A stretch of DNA of 64,000 bases from Avena insularis (GCA_023614405.1 CM042688.1:440748028-440812027); one strand, 5' to 3'. Positions 1-11,999 are shown, counted from the stretch's first letter. Numbers and translations: made by a program. The notes: generated from the sequence alone by a model not told the origin.

Positions 1-291
1 TTCTATCACCGTTACCACTTATAATTATCTATACCACTTGTATTTCACTATCTCTTCGCCAAACTAGTGCACCTATACACCTGACAAGTGTATTGGGTGT
101 GTTGGGGACAGAAGAGACTTCTTGTATCTTGATTGCAGGGTTGCTTGAGAGGGGATACCTTTGACCACTTTCCTCCCTGAGTTCGATAAACCTTGGGTGA
201 TCCACTTAAGGGAAAGCTTGTTGCTGTTCTACAAACCTCTGCACTTGGAGGCCCAACAACTGTCTAGAATAATAGAAGTGCGTAGACATCA
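1..291 (+). repeat. 5' LTR (3' portion only) of element 1
   Basis: It aligns colinearly with 5111-5400, with one single-base indel and about ten substitutions (roughly 4% by eye). It ends in GACATCA, just before the primer binding site. The window start removes the first 1.1 kb. Confidence 0.85.
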
Positions 292-301
292 AGCTATTTT
301 T

Positions 302-319
302 TGGCGTCGTTGCCGAGGA
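302..319 (+). other. Primer binding site, tRNA-Asp type, mutated
   Basis: The sequence TGGCGTCGTTGCCGAGG lies 10 bases after the LTR end. The usual plant tRNA-Asp primer site is TGGCGCCGTTGCCGGGG, so this copy carries one C-to-T and one G-to-A change. Both are transitions of the kind produced by deamination of methylated cytosine. Confidence 0.7.
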
Positions 320-431
320 GGTAAGGTAAAAGGTACTCACATCCTCTGGTGTGAGTGCTCGAAGTTGTTTCCTTTAGATTCTGCAATTTCGTCTTTTTGT
401 TTCTTGTTTTTATTTTCACTAGTTAGGCTTA

Positions 432-1223
432 ATGGAAAACAACAACAAAATTAGAGAGCTTTATAGTATTTATCTTGAGTTAGGACATGAAGTGTTTGAA
501 TAGAAAATTAAAAAACCTATGGAACTTTCTTTGCATGCTAATAGCAATGTTATTAGTATGAATTCTTTGAACACCATTATTGCTAATGCTATGGAAAAGA
601 CTAAGCTTGGGGAAGTTGGTTTTGATGAGAATGATCTTTTTAGTCCCCCAAGCATGGAGGAGAAAATTTACTTTGATGATACTATACCTCCAATATATGA
701 TGATTGCAATGATGAATATGATATTTTTAGTCCACCTACTATTGAGGAGGAAATTAATTATGATTACAATATGCCTCCTATATTTGATGATTATGGTGAT
801 GAAAATAATAATGATAGCTATTTTGTTGAATTTGCTCCCACTACAATCAATAAGAATGACTATGTTTATGTGAGGAGTATTAATTCTTTTATGCATATGG
901 CTCATGATAAGAATGTTTCTTGTGATAATTATATTGTTACTTTTATTCATAATGGTACTGAAAGTTATTATGAGAGAGGGAAACATGGTTTTATGTGTCT
1001 CAACAATATTAAGTTTCCCCTCTTTATGTTGAAAATTTTGAAGCTGCACTTATTTTGCTTTCCTATGCTTGTCGCTTTGTGCTTTCATGACTTGTTTCTT
1101 TACAAGATTCCTATGCATAGGAAGTGGGTTAGACTTAAATGTGTTTTGAATTCGCTTTTGATGCTCTCTTTTACTTCAATTCATATTTCCTATGTGAGCA
1201 TCTTCTCAAATTATCATGCCTAA
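432..1223 (+). pseudogene. Internal ORF of element 1, unknown function, early TAG
   Basis: An ATG at 432 opens a frame that begins MENNNKIREL. A TAG at 501-503 (codon 24) interrupts it, and it then stays open to 1223, with the next ATG at 519. The product would be about 263 residues. The middle (about residues 50-110) is acidic with repeated 'FSPP' and 'PPIFDD'-like motifs. The C-terminal third (about 195-260) is hydrophobic, contains the basic run MHRKWVRLKC, and could hold one or two membrane segments. I recall similar ORFs in non-autonomous Triticeae LTR elements; no function is known to me. Constraint on it would imply a role in cis or a product helping mobilisation, but this copy looks inactive. 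Gag and pol motifs are absent. Confidence 0.6.
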
Positions 1224-3961
1224 CTTAAAGGCATTAAAAGAAAAGTACTTATTGGGAGATAACCCAAAAGTTTTAGATGATTCTTGGAAGTTATTACTTA
1301 TGTAATAACCGCTCCTTATCCTTTTTACTTGCTTTTTGTGCCAAGAGGAACCTCTAATGAGAGAGAAGTAATGCTTGGGAAAGTTGTTGTCCCGAAACAG
1401 ATTTCTGTTCTTCACCGTAAAAATTCGTGTAAAATATCTGTTCGTCCTTTTGAGGCGTGAATTTTTGTACTTATGACCCAGGTTGTTATCTAAATTTCGT
1501 TAGTTCAACACTTTTTTATTTGAGCAACAGAAGGTCTTCGAAAAAATTGGTCTTTACCTGCTGGTCTGTTTTGACAGATTTCTGCCATTTTCTGCATTTG
1601 CTTCCTGTTGGTTCCTTTTTGAGTTCTTTTGGGGAATTGAGATTTTTGAGGGAAGTGCTTCAGTAGCTAGTGTTCTAATGAAATTTTATTGGTGTTAGAA
1701 CTGAACCTTAAGACCTATTATCTTGAGTGCACTAATGTTGCTAATAAAGATTGTGTGAAGTTTTGTATGAAGAAAAATTTCAGGTGTATGGAGAGAATGA
1801 TGTAATGAGATGAAGAATGGACTAAAGCTCAAGCTTGGGGATATCACGCGTGTCACCCCAAGAAATATCCAAGAAGTACAAGCATCAAATCTTGGGATTC
1901 CCAAGGCATCCCCTTCTTCATCAATAAAAATCCTAGGTTTCTTCTAAACGCTTCATTTTTATTGTTTCATGCACAGTTGTGTTGTTCTTGGAGCGTCTTC
2001 TTTTTCGTTTTCGTTTTCGTTTTTCGTTTCCTTTGTTTGCTTAGTTTGTTGAATAAATTGGTTGGACCCCCTCTTTTATACATTGGTTTTCAAATAGTTT
2101 GGTTTGGATTGGAAAGAGTAGGAAAGTTCATGCTTAAGTGGTAAAAAGGAGCTTGTTTATGACTGTGGCCTATGCTTTGTCATGCGATTCTCGATATTGT
2201 TTTGGCTTTATGCTTAGTATTCTTTGCTGTAGCATGACTTGTTATAAACAATTGAGATTGCTTAATGTGCCTTGGATGAATCATGCGTTGTTTTAGCATA
2301 TTAAAGCATAGTATAGTGGTATTCTCCTTTGATGCTTTATTTGGGTTGACTTGGCACATGCTCACACCATGTTATGACTATCTCAAGTCACCATAGCCTT
2401 TATGATCCTTTAGTTTTCAACTTGTAGTATCACTTTATGCTTTGACCAATGATGTTTTGTCGCTCTGCATGATTATGGCCATTATTGCTCTCTTAGTTTG
2501 TCGCTCCCAGTCTTTTGCTAGCCTCCACAACCAAGTATGAGTTTCACTCATGCATCCAACTCCTTAAACCAAGTTATTCCAAAGAGTCCACCATACCTAC
2601 CTACTAGCTTATGCTATTCCAAGTATATTCATGCTTTTGTTTACCCTCCGAATTAAACTTGTTATGAGAAAACTAGTGATTAAAGCTCTCACAAACTTGA
2701 TGGAACACTTTACTTTTCTTGCCCTTAATAAACTTGAACCATTGTGTCGTCTATGTTGTATATGCTTGCACTTATTTGTTGGGGATTAGAAGAACCATGA
2801 TGTCATGGGGAACGCTTTCAACAATGCACTGATATTTTGTACATAGTTGATATCATGCTCTTTTGTCTATGGATGTCGTCGGTGTGAAATGAAAGGGGAG
2901 CTTGTAAGTCCATGGAGTTATGTATATGTGTTAGAGAAACGCCTAGGCCGCTGGTCTAATCCATGCTGACATGGTGGAAACCTGCAGCGTAACCATAATG
3001 AGCTGTCTATGAAGCATTCTTCTTATAAAAAAGAGAGTCCTATATTGAGAAAAAAGAGAAAAGGAAAAAAAGATTATGAAAAGAGGAAAGAGAGAAAAAA
3101 GCACCATATTCCCATGGTAAATAAGAAGATTGCTGAGATGCTCATTGTCTGCTTGCCTTATCATTTTGATATGGGGATTCTTCCGTATCATCGGGCAAGG
3201 GGTACCCTGCTATGGTTCTCTATGATACACATGTACTTACAATGACAAGAACTTACCGGTGACTAAACTTGAGTAGCATGAGGAGCGGCCCTCGTATTCA
3301 AGGGACATGAGATTTCTAACTTATACTTCGTCAAGCATGTACACCATAGTTTGTTCACTTTAACCTTAATCACTTCAAGATGCTTATGATAGGGGCAATG
3401 AGAGCTGAAAGCTATAAGTACCATAATTTTTGGAAGCTCTTTATGAGACTTGAATCTCTACTTCCTTTTATGAAGGCCTTTCTTCCACCATTATATTGAG
3501 TCTTCACCTTCTATTTTTATGCACCTACTTTGAGAGCATAGTGGCCATGCTTAGTTCTATGTGCATTGTCCCAAGACTTGTTGATTGATGCATAGCTTTG
3601 ATATTGCTTGTTTTAAACTATTTGTATCTAGTCACTCTTATGAACTTTGAAGGTGTCCTATGCATTTATATTTGCTACTCTATGAGGGACAAGCTGAATA
3701 CTATTATGCTATATTTTCTTTATGTGAAACAAACAAATGTCTTGCAAAGCATTGTTATTCATGAATCTTTTGTTTGTGCATTTTCATGTTGCAACATAGT
3801 TTCTTTGTCTTATTGCTAGAACTTTTTCTTTCATGTTATGATTGAAGTACTATGATCCCAGCTATCAATGTTTTACAAATACTTTGATCAAGTTTATGAT
3901 GGTGCATGTCACCTCAAAAATTATTCTTTCTTTTTATCACTTACCTACTCGAGGACGAGCA
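1224..3961 (+). other. Non-coding internal domain of element 1
   Basis: AT-rich sequence with only short, unsupported ORFs. It includes a pyrimidine-rich run near 2005-2045 (repeated TTTTCG) and a purine-rich run at 3040-3105. No protein motif was recognised in any frame. Confidence 0.6.
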
Positions 3962-3981
3962 GGAGTTAAGCTTGGGGATGT
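3962..3981 (+). other. Polypurine tract of element 1
   Basis: The purine-rich stretch GGAGTTAAGCTTGGGGATGT lies directly before the 3' LTR start TGATACG, where plus-strand priming is expected. Confidence 0.65.
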
Positions 3982-5400
3982 TGATACGTTGCAAACGTAT
4001 CTATAATTTTTGATGTTTCATGCTTGGTTTTATCTACTTTCTTATGTTGTGTCCACACTTTGGACTACTTTTCATATGATTTCTTGGAATAACCTATTAA
4101 GAAGAGCCAAGTGCCAGTTGCCTATTCTCTGCTGTTTTTGGTTCCAGGAAAGTCACAAAATGAATATTCTCGGAATTGGACGAGACAAAAGCCAAAGTTC
4201 ATATTTTTCCGGAAGACTCACAGAGCCAGAAGACGAGACGGAGGGGGACCACAGGGTGGCCACACCACCCCTTGGCGCGGGCCATCCTAGGCCACACCAG
4301 GGCATGGTGTGGGCCCCCTGGCCGCCCACCGACCTTACCTCTTCGCCTATAAGAAGCCTCCTGATGCATAAACCCTAAATCGTCAAGCCTCCAGCCACGG
4401 AAAGTTCTGCAGCGCTGCCGCCACCGAAGGGGAGATTCGGGGGACAGAAAGTCTCTGTTCTGGCACCCTACCGGGACGGAGAAGTGCCCCCGGAGCCATC
4501 TCCATCGATCTCCACCACCATATCCATCATCATTGCTCATTCCCATGATGAGGAGGGAGTAGTTCTCTCTCGAGGCTAAGGGTTCTACCGGTAGCTATGT
4601 GTTCATCTCTCTCTCTATGCATGATCATATTGTGATCATGAGCTTTGTAATCAAGTAGATCTACCTTGCTACTCAAGTGCTTTAATAGATCTCTGCTCTC
4701 CCCATGTGTGTGAAAGTGACAGCGTGCACACCATGGTGGCACTTAGGCTAGAGATTTCAAATACTTATTATGAGTTATATTTGGAGTTGGATGTCTTTAT
4801 GAAATTGTGGTGTTTGTTGGAACCATCTAGTGCTCAAGGTGACAGTGTGGGGTTATCTAGATGGGAAAGGCTTACTTTGAGGTGTGTTGTTATAGCCCTA
4901 CCATGGATTAGAGTGTCCAACCAGAGAGTAGTTAAGAATAGTATCATAAAGAGAAGATATTTATATGAGAGTGTTCACTAGTGAAAGTATGATCCCTAGG
5001 CCTTGTTTCTAAGCACTGAAACACTGTTTGCTATTAGATCTATTACATGTTTGCTTGCTTCCATCTTTATTTCAGTTTTACTTTAGTCTTTTCCACGCCA
5101 TCAAGCTATCTTCTATCACCGTTACCACTTATAATTATCTATACCACTTGTATTTCACTATCTCTTCGCCGAACTAGTGCACCTATACACCTGACAAGTG
5201 TATTGGGTGTGTTGGGGACACAAGAGACTTCTTGTATCTTGATTGTAGGGTTGCTTGAGAGGGGATACCTTTGACCACTTCCTCCCTGAGTTCGATAAAC
5301 CTTGGGTGATCCACTTAAGAGAAAACTTGATGCTGTTCTACAAAACTCTACACTTGGAGGCCCAACAACTGTCTACAAGAATAGAAGTGCGTAGACATCA
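3982..5400 (+). repeat. 3' LTR of element 1 (1419 bp)
   Basis: It starts TGATACGTTGCAAACGTATC and ends GACATCA. The 3' end is fixed by the match to 1-291, the 5' end by the polypurine tract. The first ~200 bp match, in reverse complement, the right end of the solo LTR at 61950-63551. Confidence 0.85.
4347..4353 (+). promoter_or_regulatory. Probable TATA box in the LTR of element 1
   Basis: CTATAAG occurs about 365 bp into the LTR, after a GC-rich stretch and before a leader-like segment containing ATAAACCCTAAA. This placement is usual for an LTR core promoter; the start site itself is inferred. Confidence 0.45.
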
Positions 5401-6396
5401 ACCATGTTTCAACAAATTGAAACAGTTAGCGAACTTTTTGATACCCCACGATTTCTTTATGAACTAAAAAGATGATGAACCGAACGAGTAATGGCACCTT
5501 TGTGAAATGAACAAGTTTCATTCGTTATGAAACTTTTATGAAACATTTATGAAACTCATTCTTTATGAAACCTTAATGATACACTTGTGAAACTCATTCT
5601 TTATGAAAAAACCTTATGAAACCTGTGTGAAAAAAGTATGAAACCTTGGTGACACTCACTCATTACGAAATCTTTACGAAACCTTTGTGAAACCCCTTCT
5701 TTATGAAACCTTTATGAAAAATTTCTGAAACACGATGAAATGAATATGGTTTGATGCGGTTTCGACAAGTTATGAAACCTGTCTGGAAACGAATAAGGTT
5801 TGATGTGGTTTCAAAAATTTATGAAACCTCTGTGTAAATAGTATGAAAACTTCTACAAACATTTATGAAACCTTTGTAAAACTCATTATTTATGAAACCT
5901 TTGTGAAACAAGTACGAAACCTTTATGAAAACTTTGTGAAACACGATGAAACGAAGGAGTTATGGTACCTACAAAACCATTTTGAAATGCATTACTTGTG
6001 AAACATTTGTGAAACAAGTATAAAACCTTTATGAAACCGTTGTGACCCTCATTCTTTACAAAAACTTCATGAAACCTTCCTGAAACTACTACTTTATAAA
6101 ATGTTTGTGAAATTAGTTCTTTATGAAACCTTTGTGAAACCATTATGAAACCTTTGTAAAACCTTTATGAAACCGTTATGAAAACTTTATGAAACCATTA
6201 CGAATCCTTTGTGAAACTAGTTCTTTATGAAACCATTATGTATCCTTTGTGAAACTAGTTCTTTATGAAGCCTTTATGAAACCATTGTGAAACATTTGTG
6301 AAACCTTTATGAAACCATTACGGATCCTTTGTGAAATCTTTGTGAAACTAGTTCTTTATGAAAACTTTATGAAACCTTTGTGAAACCTTTATGAAA
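5401..6396. repeat. Degenerate short-unit tandem array, left block
   Basis: The block consists almost entirely of variants of TTTATGAAAC, CTTTGTGAAAC and ACAAGTATGAAAC, a unit of about 10-11 bp. Interspersed longer motifs, such as CGAACAAGTTTCATTCGTTATG and CACGATGAAACGAA, recur at longer spacing, so there is a higher-order pattern. The array begins directly at the 3' LTR end of element 1. ORFs inside it (for example the one reading FHKGF repeatedly on the minus strand) are translated repeats, not genes. Confidence 0.85.
6388..6396. other. Target-site duplication (left) of the Mutator-like element
   Basis: TTTATGAAA directly precedes the element and is repeated exactly at 7450-7458. The word is common in this array, so a chance match is less unlikely than elsewhere; the 9 bp length and exact abutment support it. 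Confidence 0.75.
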
Positions 6397-6841
6397 GGGT
6401 TAATTGGATAGATGCCACTACAATTTCTGCCTATTTCAAAAACGCCACTATAACTTTTATCTTTTGAAAAATGCTACTACAATTCTCAATGCATTCCATA
6501 AACGCCATTGTGCCCACTTAAACACATATACCGACCAGTGTACACTCGTATTTCTATCGTACATACGTATACATGGTGGTCCTCACCCTAATAAACTAAG
6601 GAAGGTAACCGTGACACAATGAAATTGGAGAAAAGAATAGAAGTAGTGTAAATTGTATCACATATTTTTAATATATGTTTACAATAGGGTACAATAATTT
6701 TTTTCATATCATAATCAAACCCGAATATAAAACAAGTCATGTGGCAGGACGTCTAAAACTTTCCAATTTTCATTATAACAATTTATCTTGCAAACAAATG
6801 CAGTACGTTAGGGAAAAAAGTCAATTTCACTAGTAGTGTAA
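6397..6841 (+). repeat. Left terminal inverted repeat of the Mutator-like element
   Basis: It pairs with 7030-7449 in reverse complement. Four copies of an ACGCCACTA-like word occur at 6412, 6442, 6471 and 6502, about 30 bp apart; these may be transposase-binding repeats (inference). Confidence 0.8.
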
Positions 6842-7029
6842 TTACAAGTGAAACACATGTCATACGAATTACCACCGGTTACTTAATATTCAGAATTAAT
6901 TTAGCATTAAATAATAAGAAACTGCAGTACAAATCTCTGGCAAGAATACCGATTCACCATCATCATATGAGGAATTGTACAAATCAAACTCAACAATGCA
7001 ACACCGATGGAGAGCAAGAATCCACATTT

Positions 7030-7449
7030 ATACACTACTCGTGCAATGGATAATTTTCCTAACATACATCGGTTTACACGTTGTATTCTTAATGAAAACT
7101 GGAAAGTTTCAGATGTACTGCACCATGAGTCATTTTATACTCGGGTTTGATTATGATATGAAAAAATTCATTGTACAACAGATATTAAAAAGATGTGATA
7201 CAATTTACACCAGTCCAATTATTTTCTTCAATTTTAGTCTATCATTGTTACCTTCCTTAGCTTATTAGGGTAGAGCCCACCTTGTACGTCAGAAATATGA
7301 GTGTATATTGGCTGGTATATGTGTTTAAGTGGGCATAATAGCGTTTATAGAATGTATCGAGAATTGCAGTGGCGTTTTTCAAAAGATGAAAGTTGTAGTG
7401 GCGTTTCTCAAATATGCAGAAATTGTAGTGGCATCTATCCAATTAACCC
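7030..7449 (-). repeat. Right terminal inverted repeat of the Mutator-like element
   Basis: The reverse complement of this segment matches 6397-6841 with scattered substitutions and small indels, and carries the same ~30 bp periodic ACGCCACTAC words. Confidence 0.8.
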
Positions 7450-9660
7450 TTTATGAAACCATTACGAATCCTTTGTGAAACCTTTATGGAACCATTATGA
7501 AACCTTTGTGAAACCTTTATGAAACCATTATGAATCCTTTGTGAAATCTTTGTGAAACTAGTTCTTTATGAAACTTTTGTGAACCTATCTGAAACCTATA
7601 TGAAACCTTTATGAAACCATTAAGAATCCTTTATGAAAACTTTGTGGCACTCAACCTTTATGAACCCTTTACGGAACCTTTGTGAAACAAATTCAAGGAC
7701 ATGAGACTTGGATGGAAGAACTCAAAAGACGACAAAACGAACGAGTTATGGCACCTTTGTAAATCAAACAAGTTATGGAAATTTTATGAAACCTTTCTGA
7801 AACAAGTACGAAACCTCTATGAAACCTTTATGAAACTTATTCTTTACGAAACCTTTTTCAAACAAGTATGAAACCTTCATGAGACCTTTTATGAAAACTT
7901 CATGACACTAAACCTTTTATGAAACCTTTACGAAACCTTTATGAAACAAATTCAAGGACACGATATTTCGATGGAACAACTAATAAATCGAATGAGTTAT
8001 GGAACCTTTGTGAAACGAACAAGTTTCATTCATTATGAAACCACTATGAAACATCTGTGAAACCTTTATGAAACATTTATGAAACCTTTGTGAAACTCAT
8101 TCTTTATGAAACCTTAATGAAACACTTGTGAAACTCATTCTTTATGAAACCTTTAGGAAACCCTTATGAAACCTGCATGAAACAAGTATGAAACCTTTGT
8201 GACACTCATTCATTACAAAACCTGTACGAAACCTTTTTGAAACTCATTCTTTATGAAACCTTTTTGAAAACTTTATAAAACAGTTGTGAAACATGATGAA
8301 ACGAATAAGGTTTGATGTAGTTTCGACAAGTTATGAAACCTATCTGAAAATGAATAAGGTTTGATTTGGTCTCAAAAAATTACGAAACCTTTGTGCAAAT
8401 AATATGAAAACTTTTAGAAACATTTTTGAAACCTTTGTGAAACTCATTATTTATGAAACCTTTATAAAACAAGTACGAAACCTTTATGAAACCTTTGTGA
8501 AACACGATGAAACGAATGAGTTATAGTACCTTTGTGAAGCGATTGAAACCGTTATGAAAAGTAAAAGTTTCATTTGTTATGAAACCTTTGTGAAACAAGT
8601 ATGGAACCTTTATGAAACTTTTATTATACCTTTGTGAAACTCGTTCTTTATGAAATCAAGTTTAATTCTATATGAAACATTTACGAAACCTTTGTGAAAC
8701 AAGTTTGAAATCTCTATGAAACATTTATGAAACCTATAAGACTCATTCTTTATGAAACCTTTATGAACCTTTGTGAAACACGATGAAACAAACGAGTTAT
8801 GATAACATTGTGAAGCGATTGAAACCTGTGGGAAACGAACAAGTTTCTTTCGTTATGAAACCTTTACAAAACAATTATGAAACCTTTGTGTAAATAGTAT
8901 GGAAAGTTTATGAAACATTTAGGAAAACTTTGTGAAACTCATTTTTTCTGAAACCTTTTTGAAACAAGTATAAAACCTTTATGAAACCGTTTTGACACAT
9001 TCTTTACGAAAACTTCACGGAACCTTTGTGAAATTAGTTCTTTTGTGAAACCTTTTGTGAAACCTTTATGAAACCACTATAAAACATTTGTGAAACCTTT
9101 ACAAAACATTTATGAAACCTTTGTGAAACTCATTCTTTATGAAACCTTAATGAAACACTTGTGGAACTCATTCTTTATGAAACCCCTACGAAACCTGTGT
9201 GAAACAAGTATGAAACCTCTTTAGGAAACATTTGTGACACTCATTCATGAAGAAAACTTTACGAAAACCTTTGGGAAACTCATTCTTTATGAAACCTTTA
9301 TGAAACATTTGTGGAACACGTTGAAACGAATAAGGTTTGATGTGGTCTCGACAAGTTATGAAACCTTTGTAAATCAAACAATTATGAAAACTTTATGACA
9401 CCAATATGAAACCTTTATGGAAAAAGTATGAAGCCTTTATGAAATATTTATGAAACCTTTGTCAAACTCATTATTTATGAAACATTTTATGAAACCTTTG
9501 TGAAACTAGTTCTTTATGAAACCTTTGGGAAACATTTGTGAAGCAATAGAAACAACAAACTCGTGCTTTCAATTGTTTCATAAAGGTTTGATGTGTTTCA
9601 AATGTTTCATTAATGTTCGATATGGTTTTAGTTGTTGTATAAAACATTTCAAAATAGTTT
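7450..9660. repeat. Degenerate short-unit tandem array, right block
   Basis: It continues the TATGAAACCTTTGTGAAAC repeats. A longer module starting near CAAATTCAAGGACA occurs at 7687 and 7948 and is followed by related text, including a GAGTTATGG word. In the last ~110 bp (about 9555-9660) the units appear inverted (GTTTCATAAAGG), so repeat orientation changes at the right edge. There is no coding evidence. Confidence 0.85.
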
Positions 9661-10727
9661 TAAAACCGATCAAACCGTTTCACTTACTTTGAGATTAGAT
9701 TCCATATTGTATATATGTTCTAGGCGTTTGACTTAACCATCTTTATCTCACAAAGAAAGGAGAGACGATGAGATTTCACAAGCAAACAAAACTCACCAAT
9801 TATCATAACCCCCACCTACGGTAGTTCTAGCATGACACTAAGAGCATCTCTATGGAGCGAAAGGGAAGGGGTGCCGACCACCCAAATCAAGCTAGGGATA
9901 TGGGACCCTCGCCACCGTCATAGCACGAGGAACGGTAGGGGAAATCTGCGGTAGGAAGCATAAAAGTTCTATTAAGCTCACATATATTCACATATTCCTA
10001 ATTAGTTTTATAATCATTTTAAAGTTCTAAAAAAATATTGGTACCACATGTTAATTTCACAGGCATTTTAAAGTTCTAAAAAAATATTTGTCTCACATGT
10101 TCTAAAAAAGGTTTCAGGAGCAGTTAAATCATATTTTTCTAATGCTCTCACATACTTATTCCGAGTGTCATAATCCACGGAGGTTAAACTACTAATTCTA
10201 TCTTCCGCAAGAAACATGGCTTTTGTAGCACCATTTTGTCGTTGTCGGTGGTCAAAATAATGATCTTGGCATCATATGTGTGCCAAAATCATTTCGCAAC
10301 CGAATTGAATTTTCTTTTAGTTTGGATTCAACAAACATGCAAAATAACAAAAACTAGAAACAATGCTATTGTCGTCATTGTTCTTCTTCGCACCTCGTCG
10401 TCGTCCCGGTGCTGCATTTTTTCTTCGTCCTTGGTCTTCTTTGCATGTTTCGCTGCCTTGGCGCCACCTCTTCCTAAAGGTATCTACATATATGCCGGCA
10501 GCTTGCTTCGTAACCTTTACGAAATTATTTGAAACAGAAGCCTAGTTATAATATTCAGGAAATTATGGAAATTAATATAAAAAGAAGCCTTGTTCATAAT
10601 CTTATTTTAAACAGAAGCCTGGTTCAAAGTACTGTAGTACTACTTTTCAGCAACTAATCTAGCTTGTGTTCGCTTGGAGGCTGAGGAAAACAACAAACTC
10701 AGTCGTACTAGGAAGGGTATACATCTG
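9661..10727. other. Unassigned spacer
   Basis: No protein or transposon signature was recognised. A ~38 bp segment starting CATTTTAAAGTTC is present twice with a 49 bp period (10015 and 10064). Confidence 0.5.
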
Positions 10728-11490
10728 CTAACTACTAATTTCCACGGTGATTAGAACCCGGAGCAGCATCCATTCAGGCCAAGGCCTCACGAGTGCTTCA
10801 GAAACAAATTTGTAGCAGTAGCTACTAATTTTCCCCAGTCCTGCAGTCCAAAAAAGCTCAGACATTAGGCAGATAAAAAGCCCAAGAACACTCTCCACCG
10901 ATAGGAATTGATGGCGGAAGAGCATGGCTGCGGGGATGGGAAGCCATCGGAGCTGCGGGTAGGGGACAAGGCGGGGATGGGGAGGGAGGAGGGCAAGGAG
11001 GACGAGGGAAGCGAGAGGCTTGCCGGTGCCGGTCGCCGCCGTCGGGTTCATGGGCGAGCGAGTGAGGAATAGGAACTCCAGATAGAGACAATATGACTCG
11101 CAGGGACGAAGAGTATGGGACGGAGGGCAAAAATCTGATGCGGAGTCTGCCGGATCTACTCACCCGCGACTCGCTCCGCCGTCTGGCCCCTTTCCTCGGC
11201 GGCTCATCGACGAGTCAGTCGCCGCCTTTTTTCGATCTGGATGGAGAGAGTGGAAGGGTATTTGGATGTTTTTGCAATTTGCCACGGAACAGCAAGTTTG
11301 ACCCGGCCCATATCTCGAAACGTCCACGGACGGCAGATTACATGCCGGCACGTACCGTTCACTGTAAAAAAATCCGCGTTCGCGGCACACCCAGCTCGTG
11401 CCGCTTTGGAGCGGGGGAGCGCGAGGCGTCTCGGGGGATAATTTCTCCAGATCCCTAGACCACCACGTGTCTCTAAAAACAGGGTCTAAT
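10728..11490 (-). other. Gene-like fragment on the minus strand, unidentified
   Basis: The minus strand opens with a GC-rich leader containing CACGTGG (near 11461-11467). The ATG at 11051 starts a 107-codon frame, MNPTAATGTGKPLASLVLLA, whose N-terminal half is rich in Pro and Leu and could resemble a signal or transit peptide. A second frame overlaps it (11163-10858). The layout resembles the 5' end of a grass gene or a captured first exon. I do not recognise the product, and no convincing splice pattern or downstream exon was found. It could equally be a fragment carried by a transposon. Confidence 0.25.
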
Positions 11491-11509
11491 CCCTTTTTTT
11501 ACAAACGGT

Positions 11510-11990
11510 TTAAATTTGCTACAATATGTCTCGTTTTTGATATATATAGTAAAAAATGATTCGATCCAAAAATAGACTAGATCTCGTCGGAGAGTTCGCC
11601 GAAGATCTCGCCGTCGACTTTGTAGCAAAAAAAAGTCCTAATGTAGTAAAACCGACTTCGCCGGAGATATCGCCGGAGACTCTCGTCGGAAAAAACGTCG
11701 CCGAAGGCCTCGTAGCCAAAAATTTACACTATTGTAGCAAAACCACAAAACAGGTGTAGCAAAATATTTTTTCGAATGTAGCAGAGGGGACATCGCCGAA
11801 GACATCATCGGAGACTCCCGCCGGAGACCTCGTAGCAAAATCGTAGAGATTAGTTGTAGCAAAAAATTTATGCGTAAGTAGCAAAAAAATATGAATACAT
11901 AGCAATAATATTCTAAGGTAGAAAAATTTTGTTCATATGTAGAAAAAAAAACTTCTATGTCCCAAGTTTATAGAGCCATTGTAGCGAAAA
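11510..11990. repeat. TGTAGCAAAA-rich dispersed-motif tract
   Basis: GTAGCAAAA-like words recur at least eight times in ~480 bp, alternating with GTCGCCGGAGA-like words. Spacing is irregular, so it is not a simple tandem repeat. No inverted termini or coding region were seen. Confidence 0.5.
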
Positions 11991-11999
11991 AATCCTCAG

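Larger units (their letters stand above)
1..5400 (+). mobile_element. Element 1: non-autonomous LTR retrotransposon, 5' end cut by window
   Basis: Bases 1-291 repeat at 5111-5400 with about a dozen differences, which marks them as the end of the 5' LTR and of the 3' LTR. A tRNA-Asp-type primer binding site follows the first copy, and a GGGG-containing polypurine stretch precedes the second LTR, which starts TGATACG. The internal domain (292-3981, about 3.7 kb) has no gag, protease, RT or integrase; its only sizeable ORF is the one at 432-1223. An internal domain of this sort suggests that proteins are supplied by an autonomous partner. From memory, Triticeae families of the Sabrina/WHAM kind look like this; the family name is not verified. 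The 5' TSD lies outside the window. Confidence 0.85.
6397..7449. mobile_element. Non-autonomous Mutator-like foldback element (1053 bp)
   Basis: The element starts GGGTTAATTGGATAG and ends with the reverse complement. The two inverted arms are about 445 bp (6397-6841) and 420 bp (7030-7449), with a ~190 bp centre. A 9 bp duplication, TTTATGAAA, flanks it; this length is typical of the Mutator superfamily, while hAT elements make 8 bp. It has no transposase, so it would depend on one supplied elsewhere. Short ORFs in each arm are mirror images of each other and are not genes. It interrupts the tandem array, so it is younger than the array. Confidence 0.85.

Noticed and set aside
5886..6143. 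ORF with FHKGF-like repeats in the tandem array (also 9186-9377)
   Set aside because: Translation of the short tandem unit in one frame; no start context and no conservation beyond the repeat.
6404..7442. Two similar short ORFs starting MDRCHYNFC on opposite strands
   Set aside because: They are the same inverted-repeat arm read from both ends of the Mutator-like element.
5401..9660. CRISPR-like array
   Set aside because: Repeats are contiguous and degenerate, with no constant repeat/unique spacer pattern, and the sequence is plant nuclear DNA.
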